DNA of 64,000 nt from Aricia agestis. Its lineage: Eukaryota; Arthropoda; Insecta; Lepidoptera; Lycaenidae. Every line of letters begins with the position of its first letter. Position 1 is the first letter of the stretch. The stretch lies in NCBI RefSeq assembly GCF_905147365.1, contig NC_056413.1:4778501-4842500 (forward strand), in the 5' to 3' direction. The notes below the pieces were generated by a model. It did not search any database. It was not told the DNA's origin and saw nothing but the letters and a program-made list of their open reading frames with translations. This document shows, piece after piece, positions 56,434 through 64,000 of the stretch. Both the position numbers and the translations under genes were made by a program.

Positions 56434-56551
56434 TAGGTAGGGATCTGGGCCATTATATTCTATGAGAGGCCGGCCCGGCTATGTTTTAGATTGCCCGGAA
56501 AACAAGCAATCTAGAACATATCGAACACGATTTTATACTTCGCGGTGTCAC

Positions 56552-56777
56552 CTTTGTCGCGCAATTATTTTACCGACCGACCAAAATTCAAATAAAATGT
56601 CACTTTATGAAATAGGCAATAGGTTTCATTTTCTACCGACATTTGTCTAGCGAGTTAGCGACCCATGCTGCCGCTGCTTTTCAATGGCGTAGAGCAAAAT
56701 GACACCTAAAGCTTATGTCTTAAAGTGGCGTTTTATTTGAATTTTTATAGGTCGGTAAAATAATTGCGCGACAAAAA
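56552..56777. repeat. Foldback element with arms of about 50 bp
   Basis: CTTTGTCGCGCAATTATTTT, ACCGACC..., CAAATAAAATGTCACTTTA on the left; TAAAGTGGCGTTTTATTTGA, TAGGTCGGTAAAATAATTGC, GCGACAAA on the right. A smaller pair (CCAGCTCTAAATAA / TTATTTAGAGCTGG) follows at 56791-56834. Confidence 0.75.
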
Positions 56778-57435
56778 GTCGTAGTGAGCGCCAGCTCTAA
56801 ATAAGTAATAACATTATTAATTATTTAGAGCTGGCCCCTTTACAGGAAATGCTGACCTGTCACGCCAAGTGAACCTTTATGTTTCTTACGGCAGTTTTTT
56901 TATATTTAGTTCAACTCCTATTTCAAATGAACGTGATATTTTAAGAACTTATTCTCTTGTCAATTTAAAATAAATGAATGCTTGTTTTCTTCATAGCACT
57001 TGGCGTAAAGGACCAAAATTATAAGTATTTAATGTTCCTTGCCATGTTTAAATGTTTCAGGGTTCCTCAAGCAATGTGATTTCTGTAACCGTCTTTGTAA
57101 ATGTACAATAAGTTTTCAAACATATTTTTAAAGTTTCATATAATTCCCACCATATTGTGGAAGGCAACGACTATTGACTTTTCTTTGTTGGGAAGGCGAT
57201 TGGGTACTCGTGCTATGTAATTGATTTCCTCTTTTTATTGTAGTGGAAGTTCGCACTGCGCACAGGTTAGCTATATTTAATAAAATATCGAAAAGATAAC
57301 AGAAAATATATTATACACAATATGTATAAATTACAATGTTAAAGCACAAATCAATAGGCGTGATAGTTTTTCCGTAAAGTGTACCACAAAATTGCTCAGG
57401 TTGTGGGATATACTAGGGCTCTTCGTTCGCCCTGA

Positions 57436-58846
57436 TTAGCTCTCCTCGTTATGTTTGACGGGCCAGAGTTCTGGCATGTACTGGGGCTGCATGGAGGCGA
57501 GGAATTCTTCCAGCCAGAGCTCCTTCAGCGCTAGGATGCCGGAGTACTGCAGGAAGTAGGTCACCACCTTGTGACCGTGCGACTCGTAGTCTGTGTTCTC
57601 GTAGCTGAAATTGTGAGGTATCTATATCTGACTACGTGAAGGTTAGCACTTTCGAGTGGTGTACAGTTCGACAAGGCTTTATTTGAACGTGGCGAGAAAA
57701 TGAACTAAATGCTTTTATCATACAAAAACGTCATTTTTGACATGTAACTTGACAGTTCTCCTTTACCAGCAGCGCTCCCGTCAATGTCACCCACATTCAT
57801 TTAGAACCTTGTCGAACTGTATGGGAGTCATTAGAATTTGTTTCTTACCTACGTCATGCTTTGTATCAAATATCAATGTCACTAGTCACTACATAGCGCG
57901 CGAGTTGAACGCAGAGCTCAGGAAAGCGGAAGTGCTGTGACCTAATTAGAATAAATAATGTCGATATGTCGATACATTTCAAATACGCTTTTAGTTTAAC
58001 ATTATAGTTTTCGAAAAAAAAAAAAAGAAAGTAATTATTAGTTATTACATTTTTTATTAATTCAAAATCAAATAAAAATAGTTTTTTTTAACAGAACTAG
58101 ATGGACTCGTTTCAGTCATTATTATAAACATCAATTACACGCGGCTGTATCTTGAATATTATTTGTAGTGCAGTGATACCTCTGTAGTATCCATCCTTAC
58201 AATTGTTGAAACTCTTTTATACAATTTATGTGGCCGGCTGGCAGCTATGCGTAAAACGGCAGCGTTGCCTCGACGCAACGCCCGTGTGGACAGGCTCAGT
58301 CGCTATTTATACTATTTGTATACTGATTAATGATTATAAACGCGTGACTACTGATTTAAAAAGTGTTTCTGCCTGTTTTCTATTGTTCAGTAACTAAAAC
58401 ATGTACGCGCAATTAGCTAATTTCAGCACTATGACGTTTTTTTTAATGAAGGGCAACACATCAATTATTAATTATACAATGTACCATCGAGGAAGTTGAT
58501 TCCTATGCAATTGTCAGACCAAAGTTATTTGGTCGAATATGTCAATTCAATGTTAATAGTGATCTGTCAGCTGGTTTTGACGTAACGCAACCAAACTACT
58601 TAGGTCCCCGATTTGCATAGGAATCAACTTCTCTGATAGTACATATATTATGAATATTATAATAATTAATAAGGATATACTCACATGACCTGCACGTTAG
58701 CAGCTTCCTGCAGCAGCTCTGTAGTGATGGTGTCGTGGTCGGGGTAGTGCTGCAGCACCACCGCCTCCAGCTCGGCGCGACGCCGCTCGGGTAACGCGTG
58801 CTTCACCGAGTGGTAGAGTAGCGCACGGGCCGCTGAACGAATCTTT
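57436..58846 (-). CDS. Last two exons of an unrecognised gene
   Basis: Exons 58846-58685 and 57604-57436 join in phase through AT|GTGAGT and CAG|C. They encode about 109 residues ending in a TAA. The first part is KIRSAARALLYHSVKHALPE with RRAELEAVVLQHYPDH. The second is VVTYFLQYSGILALKELWLE, EFLASMQPQYMPELWPVK. It reads as soluble helical sequence with GC-rich codon ends, unlike nearby DNA, so it is very likely real coding sequence. No domain was recognised. The first exon begins mid-codon after an AG acceptor, so more exons must lie upstream (higher coordinates), probably beyond the window. Confidence 0.72.
58479..58644. repeat. MITE with ends ATGTACCATC(G)AGGAAGTTGA
   Basis: Left ATGTACCATCGAGGAAGTTG, ATTCCTATGCAA; right TTGCATAGGAATCAACTTCT, CTGATAGTACAT. 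A degraded relative with the right end TCAATTTCTCTGATGGTACA lies at about 20395-20550. It is in the intron of the unrecognised gene. Confidence 0.8.
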
Positions 58847-60246
58847 CTGTAAATAGATTTTTTAAACTATTGTATAGCTTTTATCGCAGGCTTTGAGCGC
58901 AGCGATCTAATCAAGAAATTCCGTAACGAAAAAATCTAACAAACCCCCCACTACGACAGGCACGGCGGTGCGCCGATGCCAGACTTCGGCACAGAGTTAA
59001 TGTGCGTACGACTAGTCGTATGCGAATTCATATAATTGCATAAGTTCTCCGAGTCACGAATGCCATAGCCCATATTATGATTTTTTTATTAAGGAACATT
59101 TGCAGCGTAATTCGCTTCAATCGTAGCCTAATCCTAAAACAGTTAATATACCTATATAATCCTAAAACCATTGAGGTACTATAGACTGGAGAGAGCCTTA
59201 TTATATCGGTGTATAAGCGTCAATATAGTGTAATATTATGTCCTACTTACTAGGACATTAACAAAGGAGTCGGTCTGAATATTTCATGTAATAAAAGTGT
59301 CAATAAAGGTTTTTAGTGAACATTTAATACTAGATATTGTTGAGTTTTGTGGTTCCGCTAAATAATAAACCATATTAATAATGGTCAAAGAATGCCTCAA
59401 ACACGTGGATTTAACATTAAATATGTAAGTTTCGAACAACGTTTTTTGGGCTTTTCAATCGGTATTTTTGTAAGCTAAAAAGATAATTTATAAGTTTATT
59501 AATCTCTTATTCGTGCTATAATGCATTAGTGCTAAAAATAAGGCATTAGTGCTAAAAATGTCACATCAATTAATAATTTGGCTTAGCATAGCTTTTTACG
59601 TGTGTTTACGGATTCTCATCACTTGAACTATAGTTAATCGATATCATGAACTAATTTACTTTCTTTCCTGTATCATAATGTGCTTCGAAATAATCGACAA
59701 ATAGAAATATTCAAGAAAATAAACGCACACTACTTGTATGAAAATAAGCACAAAATGGCCACGCTATGACGGGCTAAGACTACATCTATACTATAATACT
59801 TTATCTATGGCTAAAACCATTGAGGTACTATAGACCTTTATCTATGCCTAAAACAGTTAATATATATTAATTTTATAAACTTTAAAGTAAAATGTTAAAA
59901 TTTCATGTAAAATATTGTGCTTTTCATTTAACTATAGGCTACTATGGTGTTTTTATACCCGGGTCACAAAATCTTTTGGCTATAGTTTGTATGCGCGAAA
60001 AAATCGCTCCGGATTTCGTGTATTCCTCTAATGCCCGGGCCGCACCTGTGTAAGTACTTCGTGCTTAAAACGATACCCTTGGACGATCTGCGTGTATCGT
60101 CTAATGGTATCATTTCATAGCACGAAGCTTCGTACGATAGACCGGATAGACGCATGTGCGGCCGCAGCATAATAAGTAAGTTATAGTCGATTTTTGCGCA
60201 TTCGGGCAAAAAAAAACAATGATTAGTACACACAGGTTTGAAGGTG

Positions 60247-60351
60247 GTTTTTACACCCATTGTAGTCATAGTGCACTATGACTACAACGGGTGTAAAAAA
60301 ACATACGACAAATTTTAATAACCCACTACAGTGGGGTATTAAAATTTGTCG
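60247..60351. repeat. Two adjacent hairpins
   Basis: The first, 60247-60300, pairs TTTTTACACCCATTGTAGTC with its inverse around AGTGCACT. The second, 60306-60351, pairs CGACAAATTTTAATACCC-like arms (ATTTTAATAACCCACT / AGTGGGGTATTAAAAT). They lie five bases apart. Confidence 0.8.
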
Positions 60352-61019
60352 AACCTTAACGTAAGTTCTATGCACAGACCAATAAAAACAGTAGAAATGG
60401 TAAGTGGACGGGGCACGCACGCGTGTCAGTGTACAACGGTACATATACCCAAATAGCAATTTTTACAATTTTTGTCTGTCTCTATGTCGGTCTGTTTTTG
60501 CTGGGTAATCTCTGAAATGGCTAGACCGATTTTGGCGGGACTTTTATTGGAATAGTTGATATAATAAGGACTTAATTTAGGCTACTTTTTAACCGACTTC
60601 CAAAAAGGAGGAGGTTATACGTTTGGCTGTATGTATCATTTTTTTTGTACGTTCAACGATAACTCAGCCGTTTGTGATCCGATTTTCAAAAATTATTTTT
60701 GTGTTGGATTTAACTCGAATTTGGTACCATGTTCACAAAAGTGGTGATCTGATGATGGGATCCTGGAGGAATCGGGGGGACTCCTTGAAATTTGTATGGA
60801 AACATATAGTGATTTCAATTTTTTCTGAAGCATTCGAGGTAAATGCTACCAAAAAGTAAGATTTCGCACCAGGTTATACCCTGGATCCGAAGGTACCCAA
60901 CAGAACTTTTGAATCCTTATAGGTACAGGTTCGGGGATTTCAGTGTTGTTTAAACAACTGAAAGCATAAGCCGACACATCAATTAATTTGATCATCATCA
61001 TCAAAATCATAATTATGCC

Positions 61020-61785
61020 ATGGGTCATCACATTATGACCCAAAGCTATTGAAGGAAATTTCTGTAAGCCAACCCTACACGTAGGAAATGGATCGTTGGC
61101 CCAGGACGCAAAAGACAAAGCCGATGTTTTGGGCAAGCTCTTTGCGTCAAACTCGACCCTGGATGACGGGGGGCAGAAACCGCCGACCATACCGCGATTT
61201 ACGAGCATCGGATATTCGGTTTCATCAGCGCTCAGTGCGAAAAGCCCTCCGTTCCCTTGATATCCAAAAGTCGAGTGGGCCTGACGGAATCCCGCCTATT
61301 GTGTTGAAAAAGTGTGCTCCAGAGTTGGCTCCGGTCTTGACGCGTCTTTTTCGGCTCTCTTATTCCACTGGCATCGTCCCGGCTTCCTGAAAGACAGAAT
61401 TTTAAAAGAATAATTTTTCTCTCACTTTTTTGGTAAAAAGTGGAACCCGTGCGAGTTTCTTACGCCGGTTCTTCTCGCCGGGGTAGTTCCCGAACCGGTG
61501 GTAGGCATCAGGTAGACATTCTGAAAAAATTTGATTCAAATTTACTCAGAAATAAAACATTTTTTTATTTTATCAATAGCCAGCTTCTTCGGTACTTGGA
61601 CGGCCAGGGATTACTAAGAGACAAACAATACGAGTTCCGTAAGGGTCGCTCGGCTGGTGATCTCTTGGCGTACCTGACTCATCGTTGGGCTCAGGCAATT
61701 GAGTCGAAGGGAGAGGCATTGGCTGTTAGTTTGGACATTGCGAAGGCCTTTGATCGGGTTTGGTATAAAGCGCTGCTATCAAAAA
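61020..61785 (+). pseudogene. Shredded LINE B copy with LINE A tail inserted
   Basis: 61030-61390 matches the LINE B frame (QKSSGPDGIPPIVLKK), ending at a TGA where the other copy has TGG. 61570-61785 matches the later part (FRKGRSAGDLLAYLTHRW). The bases between are replaced by a LINE A tail, 61430-61570, with GTTTCTTACGCCGGTTCTTC. The LINE B segment coding for NYRPIAITSLFSKIMES is absent. After 61785 a TTCGGC-rich block begins. Confidence 0.8.
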
Positions 61786-62100
61786 AAATCCGTCGCGAGC
61801 CGAACTTCCGTCGAGCCGAGTCGAGCGTAAAGTTCGGCAGCGATTCGGCAGTAATGTTTTTCAAAACCGAAAATAGCAAATCCAACCTTAACTCCAAAGC
61901 GTTAAAGCACACATTACATCTGAGAATTTTAAAATTACGCGGCGGATTTCTCAGATTCAGAAATTCCGATTTCCGCATTCCATCGCATTCCATCCGTATT
62001 TTGAATGCGTTTGAAACGCGGCGGAATTTACCACACGGCCGCGGCGCGGCACCACACCGGAATGGCAGCGGCGAGGCGAGCACTTTCAGTGTCATATTAT
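61786..62100. repeat. TTCGGC-rich block related to the MITE family
   Basis: It contains CCGAACTTCCGTCGAGCCGA, GTAAAGTTCGGCAGCGATTC and GGCAGTAATGTTTTTCAAAA. The inverse of this last part occurs near 32860-32925 (AAAAAAAAACATTACCGCCG). GC-rich and non-coding. It is fused to the end of the LINE B remains. Confidence 0.55.
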
Positions 62101-62122
62101 GATTTTAAACTTTATCTTCATT

Positions 62123-62604
62123 ATTAAGAGGATTCCACACCGCCATTTTTCCCATACAAACGCTGTCCCCTGTTTCCTCCCTGGATAATGCTAGTAGAGT
62201 TATAATTTTTTTCCTGAATATCTACGGCCACTAATACAATGTCCCTATGTTTTCCTTTTTTTCATAATTTAATTATTAAATAAGATATGAACGTTCAAAA
62301 ACCCAAAAAAATGGCCAGATTTTCCACTGTGTTCAAACGTCCAGAAAACAGATTTGGATAGATTATACAAAAAAAGCAAAACATAGGAACACAGCTCAAG
62401 CCTTTTTTAATCTTTAATGAAAAAAGTACTTAAATCGGTTAAGTTTTGGAGAAGGAATCAGGGGACAACGAATCGTTGATTTTCTGGATTTTCTGCAGTT
62501 GTCTCTATCGCGTTCTGCGGTATAGGCTTGAGGTAAGGGAGACAGCTATAGATATTACACGTACTTTTTTTTCATTTCTCTAGCTGCTGTGGTATCCTCT
62601 TAAT
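62123..62604. repeat. 482-bp element with ends ATTAAGAGGAT(T/A)CCACA
   Basis: Left ATTAAGAGGATTCCACACCG and right GCTGTGGTATCCTCTTAAT are inverse repeats of about 19 bases. The core is AT-rich without a long frame. This is the layout of a non-autonomous DNA transposon. Confidence 0.7.
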
Positions 62605-63794
62605 CGCTTGAGAAATCGCAGCCGCCGGCGGCCGCCAGCGGCCACGGGCGGCCGTAGAGTTCTGTGTTCTGTGGTATAGTACGCGATATGATGCGATGAT
62701 TTACTAGGTAACTAAAAAGAGTGAAATTATTATTTTTAACAAAAAATTAAAACCGACTTCCAAGGTAAAAACAATAATAACATCCTTATAATATGAACTA
62801 AAAAGTGTTAAATAATTTTTCCTATCTAATAGTGCCTTTTTCCGAATTCGGCTAAAACTCTATTATTTCTGTACTCAATCTTCATGATTTTGAAGTCGGT
62901 ACCAGATAGCTCTTCTTCAGTCTGCCAGAATATTTGAAACTTTTGGAACTGGCAGTTGGCACTAGGGGTCGCAAACCGGGATACCGAATTTCAAAAATAC
63001 CGGGATACCGGGCCAAATTTAGGTCTAAGTAATACCGGTATTCATTTTACAAAAACCGGTATATTCGGTATTTTCGGTTTTGGTAAAATAAATAAAATAA
63101 CAAAATAATGCTGTATAAAAATGCGCCATTTGATTCATATTACGCTCTTTTTAGTTACAGGTAACCATAATTATTAAATAATTACTTAATACTTAAGTGG
63201 ATTTCAAAAATATTCACATTTGGTATCTTTTATCAGCCACACTTTATACTACAACGTCTCTAAATGGCGAAAAGTTCACGTGTCTATTATAGGCTCAAGA
63301 GTTATGTTCTTGTACAGTAACTTCTGATTCAGGAAACAACTCATGAACTCATAAAGTTGAAATTATATATTTCAATTTTGCATATTATGCAACGCCAAAA
63401 TTCTCAAATACCTTATTTTAAAGACTCAGAAGTTCTATTCAGTGACTTTGGATCCAGAAGCGCCTTAGCTTTATTTAATTCAACTTCTAATTTTTAATTC
63501 AAGCTTCTTAAAACAACATCATTGTCACAGCATACTTAAAAAATTAGGAGTTCTTTCGATACCTCGCGGTATTTTAAATAAAACGCGGTAAATTCTCGTT
63601 TCACAATGTTAGGCCGCGTACTCCTCCGAAACGACTTTACTGATTTTAACCAAATTTTATATGCATATTCAGTGGGTCTGAGAATCGGCTACTGGGTACT
63701 TATTATATTGATAAGTGCATTTGTTGCATCAATAATACTAAATTATTACAACTCGAGACTGACGGCGACCATTGTTTGTGGGACGGGATAGCGA

Positions 63795-63925
63795 TTAGCG
63801 ATGGACGTTGTCATGGTGACATACTTATTTAGTCACTTCAATTTAATAATATGGGTGAAATACTTGATTTATATTATGGCAAAGCAACGTTTGCCGGGAC
63901 AGCTAGTATTAGTATAGATTTCACT
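63795..63925 (-). mobile_element. SINE-like element, inverted relative of 35618
   Basis: The reverse complement reads ACTAGCTGTCCCGGCAAACG, then CACCCATATTATTAAATTGA, AGTGACTAAATAAGTATGTC and ACCATGACAACGTCCATCGC, the same order as 35618-35740. It overlaps the end of an open frame with no other support. Confidence 0.7.
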
Positions 63926-64000
63926 TCTGTCTCTCCAAAGCTCAACTACACTTACTAATTAATACTCTTATTTAACACGTGTACCTTGGCTAACAAAGAA

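Larger units (their letters stand above)
52782..57435. other. Gene-poor repeat region between two minus-strand genes
   Basis: No intact gene was recognised. A short plus-strand frame at 52949-53134 starts near the CENP-O-like promoter, but it ends early and has no recognisable motif. Contents given separately: a transposase relic at 53395-53700, nested MITEs at 54736-55122, palindromes at 56393 and 56552. The part at 57241-57435 probably holds the 3' UTR of the gene ending at 57436. Confidence 0.45.
58847..64000. other. Repeat-rich stretch, likely intron or upstream of the unrecognised gene
   Basis: No further exon of the gene ending at 57436 could be seen on the minus strand. Contents: foldbacks at about 60031-60171, 60247-60300 and 60306-60351; an ACCGACTTCCAAAAAGGAGG repeat from about 60480; LINE B remains at 61020-61785; and MITEs. 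An ACCGGGATACCG-type low-complexity stretch lies at 62966-63078. The open frame at 63606-63791 overlaps a SINE-like repeat and is not regarded as a gene. Confidence 0.45.

Noticed and set aside
61440..62102. 220-residue open frame on the plus strand
   Set aside because: It joins a LINE A tail, a LINE B reverse transcriptase fragment and a TTCGGC-rich repeat, so it is a chance chimera, not a gene.
63606..63791. 61-residue open frame with a hydrophobic stretch
   Set aside because: No splice context or family match; its end overlaps a SINE-like element.

Overview
The window is AT-rich animal nuclear DNA with spliced genes, GT-AG introns and dense interspersed repeats. The repeat types point to a moth or butterfly (Lepidoptera). 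They include short elements beginning ACTAGCTGT(T/C)(G/C)CC and ending near TTTATAAT(A)TTAGTATAGAT, jockey/CR1-type LINEs with shared 3' tails, repeats carrying ACCGACTTCCAA, and many foldback MITEs. The order is inferred from repeat style and protein similarity, not proven. All names below come from reading the translations. No database search was run.

Four protein-coding loci can be supported. (1) Minus strand, 26992 to 1359: a 21-exon anoctamin (TMEM16) membrane protein of about 1,020 residues. Every exon junction was phase-checked and all but one agree. (2) Plus strand, 28676 to 41020: a 13-exon STT3A catalytic subunit of oligosaccharyltransferase, 708 residues, all phases consistent. It starts about 1.7 kb from the anoctamin start, head to head. 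A coding-like stretch of 37 codons follows its TGA in the same frame. (3) Minus strand, 52781 to 45272: a 7-exon, 331-residue protein that resembles the kinetochore protein CENP-O. (4) Minus strand, 58846 to 57436: the last two exons of an unrecognised gene whose 5' part is not visible here. Introns follow the usual GT-AG rule wherever both ends were read.

Mobile DNA fills most of the rest. A LINE with an intact reverse transcriptase ORF (A) lies antisense in the last STT3A intron. A second LINE family (B) has a nearly intact copy at 46.4-48.35 kb broken by one stop codon, a shredded copy at 61.0-61.8 kb, and several 3' tail fragments. Family A and B fragments have inserted into each other, in opposite order, at two places. 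At least twenty long-inverted-repeat elements were seen, several nested. A short TTAA-flanked element sits inside a MITE whose other copies resemble the unfilled site. A degenerate DDE-type transposase relic lies near 53.4-53.8 kb.

Layout: 1-1358 repeats; 1359-26992 anoctamin; 26993-28675 shared upstream region; 28676-41134 STT3A and its possible extension; 41135-45271 MITE cluster; 45272-52781 CENP-O-like gene with LINE B in its last intron; 52782-57435 gene-poor repeats; 57436-58846 end of an unknown gene; 58847-64000 repeats. No bacterial-type system, CRISPR array, rRNA or credible tRNA gene was found.
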